A stretch of DNA of 64,000 bases from Climacium dendroides (Eukaryota > Streptophyta > Bryopsida > Hypnales > Climaciaceae). Positions 12,301-25,440 of the stretch are shown in pieces; positions within the stretch are counted from its first letter, which is position 1; every line of letters starts with the position of its first letter. The position numbers were made by a program, and so were the translations under genes. Location: contig OX467087.1 of the NCBI GenBank assembly GCA_950106755.1, positions 15,628,047-15,692,046 on the forward strand, given 5' to 3'. The notes under the pieces were generated by a model. The model was not told the origin of the DNA and did no database searches. It saw nothing but the letters and a program-made list of their open reading frames with translations.

Positions 12301-13084
12301 AAAAAAGTGTGTTGCAAAGATAGTGCAAGGCAATAGGGGAACAACTGCATCTACATATACTGGCAGCATGGACAACTATAAGAAAAATAGGATTGAGAGA
12401 ATGCAATTCTTTTTTTGCAATGATGATATATCGCGGTGCGTCAAAGGTTCTCGACGGAAATGGGTTTTATCAAAACCGGAAGTACCAGACATATGGCCGG
12501 TGCAAGTTGGAACCAATCTTACGCCCAAAGAGATCCTAGATCTTCAAAATGCAGGGTTCTGTCTTTCGCAGCGTCTTGAAATTTCCCCTCGTAGGCTATT
12601 TGGAAATCATGATCTGCCACCTGATGTTTTGGGACTTCAAGTTCCAGAGTCACCTGCAGAGCACCCTAGCACACGGTCAGGAAAGAAGATTCGGAGGAAT
12701 CCAAAAGCACCTACAACAAAGCAAGCAAACAATTGCGCCTCCGCACTTACAATGAAAGCAGTGGTTCGTGAAGTTACTATGGTACCGCATCCAGGCTTCG
12801 GATGCATCATTGCCCTGGACTCAGGTACACCGCCTGCCATTGAACGTTACATGATCACTGTAAGTGCATTCCCTGAATGCACTTGCCCTTATTTCAAGGA
12901 GATGGCAACAAAGGCTCTAGGAAAAAGAGGACAATGGGCTAATTGCAAGCACTTGTACTTTTTGTTCACTGGAGTTTGCCAATTGGATGCAGAAGTAGAT
13001 CTTTTTATTCATGCTCCAAGCTTTAGCTTTAACGAAGTGAAATGCATACTTCAGAGTGGTATCTTGAAGCTTAAATCCAATTAG
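9305..13084 (+). CDS. MULE-type DDE transposase with WRKY-GCM1-like and SWIM zinc fingers
   Basis: Two exons: 9305-11395 (697 codons, donor GTAAGA) and 11618-13084 (acceptor AACAG), phase 0, giving 1185 aa without a stop. The Ser-rich N-terminus contains VKIEP and VEVIAIDSDDSD, which look like a SUMO-attachment site next to a SUMO-interacting motif. Around residues 245-365, several Cys residues and a terminal HNHP match the WRKY-GCM1 zinc-finger superfamily (FAR1/FLYWCH-like). The RNase-H-fold core shows D534 (YDTTYCRVM), D583 (GFMADSAQANW), a C/H pair in RTCLFHW, and E714 (NLAETVHNKW), a plausible complete DDE triad. The C-terminus has a SWIM finger, C1118-x-C1120-x19-C1140-x-H1142, preceded by a basic NLS-like segment. 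The predicted role is nuclear DNA binding and cut-and-paste transposition. A domesticated transcription-factor role (as in FHY3/FAR1) is possible. An upstream leader exon is not excluded. Confidence 0.85.
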
Positions 13085-13444
13085 TATACATTTCTACTTC
13101 TTGCCGGTTGGTGCTAGCATATTGTAGTGTAGCTTTGGATGATGTGCTCCAAACTTGTTTCATGTAAGAATTGTAGTGAGACTAAAAGGGCCACTACTTC
13201 ATTTCAATTGTCATTTGTCCATTGCACCTTGCACTATCATGCATTCGTGCATGATTGCCCATCCACGCTCTCTAGTATGATTTGTATATATATATGGATA
13301 TAAAATATTCATAGAGGGTTGTTTAGATTGTTATTGATAATTGCAACAAAATAAAATGGCCTTCCCTCGTCCCAATCCACTAAAAATGACCTTGCCTGAA
13401 TTCCCTTTTCACAATGAATGGAGTAGGACAACGGCAAACTCCTA

Positions 13445-13518
13445 AATGCATAAGGTGACCACCTCTAAGGTTCCTCTCGGTACTGAGAGGTAACCTAGAG
13501 GTGGTCACCTTATGCATT
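13445..13518. repeat. 74-bp near-perfect palindrome built around the 18-bp core
   Basis: The core CCTCTCGGTACTGAGAGG (13473-13490) is extended outward by inverted arms (AATGCATAAGGTGACC... and its complement ...GGTCACCTTATGCATT), giving about 37-bp arms with a few mismatches and essentially no loop. The core and part of the arm (AGGTTACCTCTC) resemble the 107-bp array near 2181-2203. This makes it the outermost downstream member of the family and a candidate for the right end or a subterminal site of the element. Confidence 0.9.
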
Positions 13519-14686
13519 CAAAATTCTGCAACATTTATCTAAACTTGCTATGGTTGTAAATCCATTTTTTATTAGCACTATCTCATGCTAGCATTGGTAG
13601 AAGTTAGCTTCCCTTGCAATACATATGAGTACTAATTATTGATGACATGATTGCAAACATAATTGAAATGCATTATTATCAATAGGAAGTTTGGCAACAT
13701 GCTAATGCCTTTTATATGATAAATTGGTAAAGTGGTCGCGCATGGATGAACTTAATTAATCATTTTTACCCTATCACATGGAAATGATAGCCTAATTCCA
13801 AGCCTTCTAACTACGGTTGTTCAATAGTTTAAGTTAAATTATTCACCTGACCATACATTTAACAATACAATAAGCAGATGTCCATCCAGCAAAAGAAAGT
13901 TACCCTAAACCCTAAATATAATCCTCCTAAAAAATTTAACAGATATTCTATAAACAGGCCATGAAGGCAATCATAAATACCCTAAACCTTGAACCCTCAC
14001 CCTAGAAGTATGCCTTTCTTTCACCTTTAAAGGAGCAGTTCTACTAGTTCACAGTCTGAGGTCCACAATTACATTGAGATCTTAAAACCACAGCTATAGG
14101 GGCACACCTAAACCCTAAAACCGTGGTGAAAGGTTATATTATGTGGCTTGATACCACGGTTATAGGTTCACACCCAAATAATCTTTTTGGTGTAGATTTC
14201 GGGTCTCCTGTCTTGGATCCACGGTGATAGGTCCATTTTCACGGTCATGGGGGCATGAATATAAAGTCATCATGTTCTACTTTGTAAAACTTTGGAAGGC
14301 CAATCCTTGAAGAAAACAAACTCCTTTCTCCCTCCCATGCCGTTGATCTGGATATGGGTAGGGATACTATACACAGACAAATACGATATAATATAGACCC
14401 GATCCGGATACGAGAATCAAGATATAGTTCAAATACAATACAAATATAGTACGGTATAGATATGAGATACGGAATATAGTTCAAATGCAATATAAATACA
14501 ATACAATGTAGATACAAAAATGAGGTACGGATACGGATATATCCCATATCAAATGTTACCCCTAGCCCCACCTGAAAATTAGAGAAGGGGGGGAGAGGGG
14601 GAAACGAGAAATTTAATATACCAAAAATTTGAGCTTATTGCCTTATTGGTGGGAGGTAGAAAAATTCAATTTCATTTTTTTTTTGG

Positions 14687-14719
14687 GAGTGGATAGTGAG
14701 ACATTCTCACTATCCACTC
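14687..14719. repeat. Perfect short hairpin (14-bp arms, 5-nt loop)
   Basis: GAGTGGATAGTGAG is followed after ACATT by its exact reverse complement. A T-run precedes it (about 14674-14684). The function is unknown; it may be a remnant of a foldback element. Confidence 0.8.
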
Positions 14720-15400
14720 GAAAGATAGGCCACTAAGCTTTGGCACATGAACCAATAAATTGATATAGCATTAAAAGACCGATCCCCTACACAAATTGAT
14801 TTGTCATAATCCCACCGTAGAGGTGTCCAATGTCATTGTTGAAGTTACTCACCAACAATAACAAATAATTCTTCTAAGTTCAATCAATATAACCCTTCCC
14901 TCCATGTGGTCAATGGTCATAAAATATTTTCACACATATTCAAATATTAGTCCACCCTAAACTTTTGAGGTTAGACTTTTTAAATCCCCAAATTTTTAGA
15001 CTGGATTTTTTATTACCCCCAAAGTATGTTGATTTATGGAAAAAAGGTCCAAAACTTATAGTCGACTTTTGAAAGTAAACACCCAAATTTAACAAAATAA
15101 ATAAATAAATAAATACCCTAAAACCGCACCAAATTACAGAAAAAGGCCCTAAATCCATGCTCCATGCTCCAATTCCACGCTCTACGCTCTACGCTCTTGC
15201 TCTACGCTCGTATACTAGCTTCATTGGCAATGCAGGTTCATAATACACTTACTTTTGCAAATACATATTCTGGAAGAATTGCACATATTGGGAGAACAAA
15301 AAAAACTTATGTTCAAAGAACTTTCATTGACTAATATATACATTGTTTGACTAAGCTCACTTTTGTATTTATAACAATGTTGACCACCTTAAAGGAATTT

Positions 15401-15630
15401 GTCTCAACCAAGCCAAGTGTATTAGAGTACAATGTGGAGAATACTTGCAAGTAACTTGCAATCATGCACAACATGAGAGAAAACAAATCTCTTGTGTTTG
15501 TAACTACCTTCGAACATATCCATGTATGAATTCGAAGAATGATTACTCTATTTCAAATCTGAGGCGTCCTTATGGTGTGGATCAAGTAAACATCATCAAG
15601 TATGTACTGAACGTGAGATAATGGTACCTG
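15401..15630 (+). pseudogene. Possible decayed transposase SWIM-like fragment
   Basis: One plus-strand frame, from about 15425 to a stop near 15621, has closely spaced Cys/His residues (TCNHAQHERKQISCVCNYL, then TYPCMN). This resembles the CxC...C-x-H end of SWIM fingers in MULE transposases, with Asn where the final His is expected. No start, no domain upstream and no introns can be assigned. This is a weak call based on spacing only. Confidence 0.2.
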
Positions 15631-18265
15631 TTGCAGTTGTAGGAGATGAAGGCAAATAATTTTGAGGAGCAATGGCAGGATATTTCCAACAATTTGAGGA
15701 TTCAGAACTCGTACCTTGAATTTGTTGAGTGTTAGCTTCAGTAGGGTCGAAATGCACACAAAGACGACATCAATTTAAACCACCAAAATTCTTCCTCAAA
15801 ACAGACGATTTTATTCCATTCCATTAGTAACAGTCGTCGTATACCATGGAAATGAGCTCTTCATCACTTCCGCTTGGAGACAAAGTGGATTTGCACTGAG
15901 CTTCTAACCCTAAGGTTCACACGTTCTCTCCGATGTTCCCCATATATTCCCCATGCATTCCTTGCATTCCTAGAGTTTGTTCCCCGCCGACACCAAAGTT
16001 TCTAATGTGGAGAACGTAAGCATCCATAGGGGCCATAACAAAGTTCCCCGTCAAGGGAGTGTAAGCATCTCCTAACGGGGCCCATAAAAATCTCTTTGTG
16101 GGCTTGTGTTATTATAATAGAGGTCTTTGTGTCCCAATTTTGACCTTCAAATTTGCATTTTTTTGGTTGGAAATATTACTAAACCCTTCCAAAATGGTAA
16201 AAGTAGACAACCAATTCGGGAATGTTCAAAAATAATAAACTAATTTTTAAAAAGTGGAAAAGTTACTCAATGTCTTCAACTACTACATATACCTTTAATT
16301 CAAACTTTATGTATAATTGACATATAGTGCAAAAGTTATAAGTAAAAAACCACCCATTTGAGATTTTGAGGCCAAGGGAGACAAAAAGAAAAGCACAAGT
16401 GTTTCTTGCAATCACAAAGGTACAAATTGATTTATAAACTTCTCAAAATTTTAAAGTATTAGGAATTATTATTAATTGAAATAAATTTGGATTTTTAAAA
16501 TTTTTAAATTTTAAAAATAAATTTAATAAGAATAGAAAATCACATATCATTACAAATTTTCAAAATTTAAAACCAAAAGATTGAAAAATTAAGTTCAAAA
16601 GTTAGAAGGGACTACAACTTTCAATACACTCTTATCCAATTTTTGTGACAATTCTAACACAAATTCTAATATGACAAATTTTTTTAAGTCAAGAATCTAA
16701 TAAATGAACAAATGTAATAATATAAAGAAGCAAAGAAGTTATATATCAATAGTTGCATTGTCTTTAAATAGGATTTGCCTTTTCAAAGCACCAATATTGC
16801 ATAGCAGTTTTTTTCACCTTGGTGACTAGTGACAGACTACACGTGTATGACATTGAATTTTTAAAACTTCATATTCAATTGCCTCCTTAATGTTGATGTT
16901 GTAGTAAAACACTTCCTCAATATGACCACTATGATGGGAGTAAAGGTAGTCATTATAACTTTATAAGGGGTCATAGTTCTTGAGATGATTTATTTCAAAG
17001 AACACTTGGAATTTATGTTCAAGAAGAACCGGTGGCTAGTTCAATGTTAGCCTTGAGAATTGCTAGAAGAAAACGTGTTGCAATTTGAAAACATCATCAA
17101 AAAATCCAGTGATAAAATCAATAAAATTTTCTATTTTTTGTAAAATATAGAAAAAATAAAATGGATTCCATACTTTAAAAATTGGTTCAATGTGGGAATT
17201 GAAGGAAAATAACTAATAAATCAAAAAATTCTTGAATAGTACTTGGAAGTGATCCTAAAGTGGGTCTGTAAAGATAAGTGCATTGATAATCTAATAATGA
17301 CAATAAAATGCTTAAAATATGGAGTTGAAATCTTGTATTTTTCAAATTTTTTAGAATCAAGTCTTCAGGTTTGAAGTTAGAAAGAGATAACCTTTAGTTC
17401 TTTTTAATACAAACAATGTTCTATGAGTTTCTATGTACTAACGATGGTACTCAACTTAATATATTTACCTTAACTAATTTCTAGAATTTCATGAATGTAT
17501 TATGAAATTTTTGGCAACACACATACTTTTGTATATTTTTTTTATTCAATTCACATAGAACACTTCCAAAATTTTGATTAGGAGAGGAAAGAAATTTACA
17601 TAGCCTACCACCTTGTACAAATTATATGACATGTCTAAAATTACTTAAGGTATAAAGCCTTAAATTTTCAAAACTTATTCATAAATTTGTTAAAAAAATT
17701 CTCTTATGTGCTCTCTTAAAATTTGAAACCTTTAGTTAGTTGTGATTGGTAGTGCAAAGAATAGTGGTGCTTAAGTATGGATTCCTAAACAATAAATAAT
17801 AAAACAAATTTTTACAAGTTTTGAAATTACAAATTCATTTCAATTTTTTTTCCTAAAATTGACAATGTTCAGGATGTAATTAATAATGAAGAGAATTAAA
17901 AAAATTCAAATCTAATTTATAAATCTTGTTGATAGCAATCAAAAATAAAACAATGAAAAAGTAATTTAAAATTTATAATCTACAATACTTGTTTATATAC
18001 CAATATTAAATTATTTCTCCAAATTGTTGTTAAGAGAATCCATTTTTACAAGTCTTTAGTTCAAGAAATGGATCAATACAATTAGGAATAAATTTTATGT
18101 TTTAAACTCATTATTAGTCACTTGAATATCTCTAGTTATTTTTCCGTGATAACATAAAAGGATTCTAGCATGTAATTGAATGCTTGCATCATCTTAATTG
18201 CACTTAATTCAAACCCAACAAGACACATGAATATATAAACATCCAAAACAACCTAGGATAAATCA

Positions 18266-18271
<6 letters not shown>

Positions 18272-18327
<56 letters not shown>
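18272..18327. repeat. (AT)n microsatellite
   Basis: Uninterrupted alternating TA/AT run of roughly 55 bp. It is a simple sequence repeat and likely to vary in length between individuals. Confidence 0.97.
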
Positions 18328-18330
<3 letters not shown>

Positions 18331-21300
18331 TATTTATGCTTTCTTTATTTAACATTTGGTTGCCATTTCTTAAAAAGTGAACTCCATTGAGGTTATGTTT
18401 TTTTCTTATTTAATAACCACATTTTCATGGACAAGCCAAGGTATACATGTGGTACTTGATTCCTACCCAAAAATATGTTTGACACTAGGATCTATTTGAA
18501 GCCTTTGACATTGCCTCCCCCCTCAATGGTTGTTTAGAAAATTAGAAAATAATTCAAGTAGAGTCCCAATTGTTGCATCTAAGACATATGGGAAAATGTA
18601 ACATAAAGTACCACATTTTTATCCATCAAAGAAACATATTGATGAACATCTAGACTTCATCTTATAAAACCAAAACTTACATTGACATCAAGAAATCGTA
18701 ATGAGCATCGCTTACCAAAAATGATTTTCATAACTTCAATGGGAGCATATTTGCAAGCTATGGTACACAAGGCTTTGTTACAATGCACTAAAAGTCAATG
18801 CTTTGAAAAACTTGAAAAATGTCCACAATAAATCCACATTGAAATTGAGGTGGAGTCCAATTTTTGGAAGAGAAAGGCCACCTAGACAACTTGCACCCCC
18901 CTCAAATCAATAAAAAAAAACTTCAAGTGATTGAAATTGGGATATTTATCTTGAAAAATTGCTTAGTCATGGTGCATAATGCATACTATATTTAGAGATT
19001 TCATTGAAAACTATTTGGAACATTTTTCAAATTTTCAATAGGTTTTCACAATTGAAATAATTGCATTTTTTGAATTCATACTATTTAATCATTTTTTTGA
19101 ATTTTTATATTCAACTTTGAAATTTAAAATCTTAGATTAATTTTAGGTGTTAAAAAATTAAACTAAATTTTTTTTTCAATCTCTATTTTATACAAATTAT
19201 AGGGGCAAATTGTTTAAGATTGTTTTTGTTGAAGGCCGTGAATTACCTGTAGAAAAAGGGATTATTATACTACTGCACTTTTTAGTGCAATTTTCATGAA
19301 AGACTAGTGCAAATTGAGCATTCTATGCACCCTGAGTGCATGATAGGACTATTTATTGTAGTGTACAATTATTCAAGAAATTTTAACTTGAGGTTGATTT
19401 TCAAATATGTACTATCATTATTTAAGAACTCAAGTCAAATAAAGAGTTTTTTGCTTTTGATTAAGATTCATATATTGAGGATAAGCATAGGTAGAATAAA
19501 AATTTAGGTATTAGATCCAATTGAATTCAGTAGTATGGAATTGTCACTTCTACACGTGAAAGTATAGGAATAGATACACATTGAACCACTTCTATAGGAC
19601 AAAATAAGTTGTGAATTAATACATCTTTCAAAAAAAGTTTCAATCTTATTCAATATATTTGCAAAATGCTAATAAAAGAATAGAGAACTAGACATTGGAA
19701 TATCAAATTGAGACCTCAAAAGGATCCTTCTAAGGTCATTTGTGCACCAAACATGCATCACACTCATGATTTTTGACCTCAGATTCTCTTCACTTAATGC
19801 ATGATACTTTGAAGTGAAAAACTTAAAGACCACCTAGAACATCTCATGTATATAATTCTCATTTATATGATGCAATGCACTGTGGAAAACTTATTGGATT
19901 GTTGAATGCGTCAAATTTTAAGTACTAAAGGTATGTTTGCACTTGGTATTAAATGTCTTAGGAGCAAATGTAAACCTTTTTTAGACCAGATTCACCTTCC
20001 AAACAACACCTCTAATATCAAGTATGAACATACCCTAGGACTTGTAGAGATTTAATTTTTCTTTAAGATTAACAATGCCAAAGAAGTTTTTGCCTCCAAG
20101 TAAATACTAGTTTGTGTATTTCTTGATGTCAATTTGAAAATAATTTACAAGGAGTTAGACTAACTATCTTAAAAAATACATCACTTCCTCAAAAACACAT
20201 CACACCTAGTAAGTGCCACATAAGAAATTTAAAGCTTTTAGAAAAGTTAAATTAGCAAGTACCCCATTAAGAAATAGTTTGAAGTTTGAAGCCAAATGTG
20301 ATGAGATTGTCCCTAGTCAGAGCGTATGCAATTGCATCTTTTGCTTAAAATCACCTAAGTATTATAACCAAATATCCATTCCATTGACTTCTATTCATAA
20401 AGCACTAGGTACTGTTTGTACAAGGGAAGATGTCGTCTACCTCATTTTCCTAGATACATCATCATGCATTCAATATATCTAAATGGTTGTTGTTAGATCC
20501 CTCAAAAAGAATCTAGAAGCCCTTTACAACAACAATTCTCTCACATTTTCCATAATATAAAAAATCTAGAAATAGATTATGCCCCTCAATTATTTCATTA
20601 GAATAAAGAAGAGATCTAAATAGAGTACCATTAGCTTCAACAACATGAAAAGAACTTACAAAATAGGTAAAACATGTTTCAAGTTTAATTAGAGAAAATA
20701 TTGTGTCTAGAAAGCAATATTAAACAATGGCAATTAAATTAGCTCCACTTGATGTATAATATGGGTGATGCACCTCTCAATCTCCCATGTTGAAGTTGTA
20801 TTTGCAACAATAACCCATTGTTGTCCATCAAGCCCTCTTAATGGAATCCCTAAAGTGCTCCCACTTCTTTTTTATTCAACTAGAATGACAAGTCTCAAAT
20901 TTCTTATAAAAGAACAATCAATCACAACCCCATCTTTGATTTCCTTCCAAGCTAAGTCTTCATGTTGTAGATGTAGTCACCACATAACCATAAGTTCACA
21001 AATTTTTATCGAGAATTTTAGACCATTCTTTGCAGAAGATACTGAGTATACTAAGTTGAACCATCCAATTCTAATAAAATCAATCTAATCCCCTACTCCA
21101 CCAGATTCCTCACTAGATTCTTGCACAATCTATTTAGTAAACTCAATTTAATCAATTGAGGTGTCCCTCATGTTGACTTCAATATATATACTATCACTAT
21201 TTTTTGAAGTTTCTTCAAAGAATACTAAGAGCACTTAGGAAGTTCTAAGAAATCCTAAAGGTTAGTAGGAGGCCTACAAAAGTTGCATATCTAGTTAGAA

Positions 21301-23261
21301 GAGGCATTTGAAGGTCTCAAGTAGATTTCAAATAGACCCCCAAATATTATAAGAGTTTCCTAAAATACTTGGAAGATATATACTTAACATTAAAAGAATG
21401 TTTGACTTTGCCAAAGTCCAATAAAAGTAGGAGAAGTTATCCAAGATGATGGAGAATGTATGTTTGTGACAATTTATACTCTTGGAAGACTTACAAATAT
21501 TTGAATAGAACATCCATCCAATTTGTAAGATATTTGTAGCAATGGTGATGAGGTTTTTGGACTCTTTTTTGTCCCTCTTACAACCAAAGATTTTATCTTT
21601 TGTTAGTCCATCTACCTCAAAGGATGCAAAGGAGGCTTGTCTCCTTTTGTTTGGCATGAATCAAAGCCTTCTTCTTGAATTACATTTGTGCCCATGTTTG
21701 TTAAGTCCTAGTCTTTAGCGAGGTCTTTAGTTTAGCTTTATAGAGGATATATAACAATGGTGATGAGGTCTAATGTTTTTCCTTTGCTTCTAGTTTACAG
21801 TATTTGTTGTACTCTACCATGATTGATAAATGAATTATATTTTCTATCATTTCTCAAAGGTCTTGTTGAATTTTTTTGTTTTCATCCTATTCCCATCAAG
21901 CCTTTATGATTGTCACATACACCTTTAGTCTTTGTAGCCTTTCTAGGTGAACATTTTATTTGCTCAATCCATCTCAAAATGGCTTCAATGTGCCCTAATG
22001 TTATTCATAAACTTCATACTATGTTAATTATTAGTACAATAGAAGAACCAATCCTCAAACTCCTCAAAAATTGGAAAGGCCAACTTCCTTGAGGCCTCCA
22101 ATTCTAGTAGCTTCCACATGCAATAGTCAATTTCTTAGAGGAGAGAACAATGATACTTCCATCTCTTGTGTCTTGTGGAAATGTGTACAAGAAATTCCTT
22201 TAAACCTAAGAGAACTTTGGTGGAAGAGGCTTCAAAATTGAATTTTTTTTTTACCCTTAGCCTTGCATCATCTTCCACCAATGATGTTCTCTTTAACCCC
22301 TGAGAGTCCAAGTGCCTCAAATATGGCCTTTCAAAACTCAAAGATTTCCTAGTTTGATCATTATAATCTTTTTAATAGTACTGTAAAAAGACGTGTCCTT
22401 TTCCCTATAGCTTTGGCCCTATCTCTACTATCAATCGGTACAATCAATTTATGTGAATCTCATTTTACATGATAGTTTGATTGGAATGAATTGAGAAGGG
22501 TCTAGATTTTGGCAAATACAGGGCGCTTAGGGGTTAAAAGCAATTTGTAGAAATATAGAAGGCAATGCATGGTTTTACCAAAACCTTTGGTTGACTACTA
22601 GGCCCCCCATCGTGAAGCATGCATGTATTAGGGGTTGCCTTTCTTGTGTGTTTTCTAAGTAGGTAGAAAGAATAGTGTTTGGATGCATGAGCATTTCATC
22701 TCCACCCTTGAGATAAAGCATAGCATTGTCCAATTGGCCTTCTAAAAAATGAGCAAGTTTTTCCTCCCTATTTGCTTTAAGTATTTCAAATCTCAAAGAG
22801 AATGGATCTAAGATGAAGAAGTTACCAATTTCGGACATTTTGACCAATTTCAACTCAAAACTCTAGTCCTTAGAAATGAAGCTACCTAAAATCAAGCTTT
22901 GATAATCTTAAACTGTAGAATATGGTTTGCCCATGTAAATTGGTAAAGAAAATAGATATTAGACACTTCCAACAAAAATTATGGATGGATAAAGTTTTAT
23001 ATCTCAAGTGAACTCAAAACTTCATCCATCCAATACTATGTGTACAAATTGACATTTTCTTTTGGGTTTTCATTCTAGATTTTTAGAAGATTTGGAGATT
23101 TTTGTCTTAACCTATTTGGATGAATTTAAGTTTTATTCATTCAAAGTAAAACCAATTGAAGGCTAAACTTCATCTTGCTCTAACTTCTTCAATTTTTATC
23201 CAAATTTTGAACATGAACTAATTTTGAAAACCTCTAAGGATGTTCTACCATTGTTTGAATT

Positions 23262-23475
23262 CAAATTTGGGATTGTTGTACTTCAACCTATCTAATTTGG
23301 GGCTTTCTACCAATAGTGTATTATATGAACTTCTAAACTAAAGTTGTTGGTTTTAAAATTTTCAAACTCAAATTTGGGATTGTTATAATTCCAACTATCT
23401 AATTTGAGGCTTTCTACCAATAGTGTATTATATGAACTCTAATTAAAGTTGTTGGTCTCAAAATTTTAGTGTTTT
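23262..23475. repeat. 107-bp tandem duplication (two copies)
   Basis: Blocks CAAATTTGGGATTGTT at 23262 and 23369 head two similar units, which both contain CTTTCTACCAATAGTG and end with AAAGTTGTTGG. The second copy has small indels. It lies at the edge of a dispersed repeat copy and no coding sense is apparent. Confidence 0.85.
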
Positions 23476-25440
23476 TATGTTGTAGAAAATTAAATTGAAT
23501 TTTCAAGGTGGTACATAAGAAAAAGCACCTATTAACATAGTTGTTTTGAAATAAATCCAAATTTGGAGAGTATACAAAATTAGTTGTGTTACCAAGAATT
23601 TCATACACATTAATGAAATTCTAGAAATTGATTGAGGTGAATCAATTAAGTTGACTACCATTATTTATATATAGAAACTCATTGAACATTATTTAAGTTA
23701 AAAAGAATTGAAGGTTATCTCTTTCCGACTTCAAACTTCAAAACTTGATTCTAAAAAGTTTGAAGAATACAAGATTTCAACTCTATATTTCAACATTTCG
23801 TTGTCATTATTAGTTATCAATGCATTTATCTTTGAAGACCTGCTTTATGGCCACTTTGGCAATATTGCTTCTAAGTGTTTTTTTAACTTTTAAATAATGT
23901 CATTAACTATGACTCCTTTATAAAGTGATAATGACTTCCTTTACTCCTATCATAAATTTGGTCATATTAGGAAAGATAGTATCATTACTATAAAATTATC
24001 ATGTATATTAGGGAAGTGTCAATCAAAATAGGTTGTGACAAACCATGTTAAAAACAATGAAATCTACACATGGTTTTCAAGAAGGTTACACATGTCAATT
24101 TTCCATTGGTTGTAAAAATTTTATACAGATTTTGAAAAGGGTACACTATCCATTTTACCATTGAATGTAAAAATTTTATATTCAATTCAATCCTAAACCC
24201 TAATCTATTCAACAGATTTTTCTTCAATCTCATATCTCCTTTTTTTTCTTTGTCTCCTTCCAACTCCTAAAATTGTTTACAAATGAAAAAGAAAAGCATT
24301 TGACAATACAAAAAACAGGTGAATTAGAAAGCATTTATTAAAAACAAAAATAACAAAGACCTTCAAATAATAATTATATAGCTATCATAAAATTTGATCA
24401 TTCAAAATTTCAAAGACCCACTAATACTAAAATCCTTATCAAAATTCATGAGCATTCACAAGATCTCATTCCACCACAATTCAAAGCATTATAACCCTCA
24501 CAAATTTAGATACAAATTGCCAATTCCTAATTCTCCCAATTCTCCTCCAAACACTACACAGTCATGCAAATTGACTAATTAAACATTGTATCATAGAATC
24601 CTCCTCTACATGCATCAAGCTAGTTGACTACCTTTGGAAATAACATCAAAATTATTGAATTTCAAGTAGAATACAAAACAGAAGGCAATTCCTACATAAG
24701 TAAATAACAATTGAAGTATTACAAAAATCCTTGAGGAGTTCTATTTCATCTTCAGTCCACTTTTGTATTTTGCTTCATCTCATTCCATAGAGAGCTTAGT
24801 CTTGTTGCATAGTAAGAAAAAAAAACCAGATCATAGGATTCAACATGATGCATTAAAAATGGCATCCAAAACATAAAAGCTTCAAATATTGCTTGCAAAA
24901 TGCAAAAAAGATAAACTATCTAAGAATGCTTACTTGGAGAAGATCACATAAGGAAGTCAAAAGAATAGGAAGGAAGCCTCCTCTCTAGACAATTATTTTG
25001 CCCGTAAACTCCAAAGACAATGCAATTATTGATATACAATTTTTTTTTTTTTCTTTATTATTACATTTGATTACTTACTGCAATCACATTGGTGAATGTA
25101 AGAGTTGCAATATTGAGTTTGTTTATAACTAGGGGAATTTGTTATATTAGAATTTGTGTCCAAATTTGTCATAGAATTGGATAAGAGTATAAGAGTGATG
25201 AAAGTCCTAGTTTTTTAACTTAAAATCTCAAGTCTTTTGGTTTAAATTTTTTGAAATTTGTGATGATATGTGATATTTAAAATTCTTAATAAACATTAAA
25301 AAAATTACAAATTCTAAAAAGATATTTTCTAATTTGTTACAATTAATAATAAATTTTAATGTTTTAAACTTTTTATAAATTCATAACTCAAGTTACAGCT
25401 CTAAAAGCTCTTTAACTTTCATTGGTTGCCTCTTGAAAAA

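Larger units (their letters stand above)
1947..13518 (+). mobile_element. Candidate composite DNA transposon: ParB-methylase + WRKY-GCM1/SWIM transposase, with palindromic repeats
   Basis: The interval is bounded by the outermost copies of a GC-rich 18-bp palindrome family and holds two plus-strand genes: a ParB/methyltransferase-like gene (broken) and a MULE-type transposase gene (open). Palindromes sit upstream of the first gene, between the two genes, and downstream of the second. I saw none in the other roughly 50 kb. The true ends, terminal inverted repeats and target duplication were not found, so the limits are only those of the repeat family. Known background: WRKY-GCM1 zinc fingers are often joined to MULE transposases, and ParB-methylase fusions are common in prophages. 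That the two genes form one element is inference from adjacency, shared strand and shared repeats. Confidence 0.5.
13085..15400. other. Gene-free region downstream of transposase
   Basis: AT-rich sequence with no convincing coding region. It holds the 74-bp palindrome (13445-13518), a possible polyadenylation motif AATAAAA near 13349, repeated ACCGTGGT/ACCACGGT words around 14130-14165, degenerate ATACGGATA-type repeats at 14350-14545, a perfect hairpin at 14687-14719, and a short CTCTACG minisatellite near 15177-15211. Confidence 0.5.
15700..25440. repeat. AT-rich gene-free stretch with degenerate dispersed repeats
   Basis: No intact gene was recognised. The segment at about 16.85-18.9 kb is one copy of a dispersed family. 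A reverse-complement copy lies at about 24.02-23.5 kb, sharing the block TCTAGAATTTCAT and flanking sequence, and a third partial copy begins near 56.69 kb. Between them, 19.7-22.9 kb has scattered short open frames on the minus strand (for example 22853-22575 and 21657-21328) that may be debris of an old element, but no domain could be named. A GGGG-TTAA element end lies at 22530-22537. Confidence 0.45.

Noticed and set aside
13905..14125. Telomere-like CCCTAAA words
   Set aside because: Only two or three units at a time (also near 36732), too short for an interstitial telomere tract.
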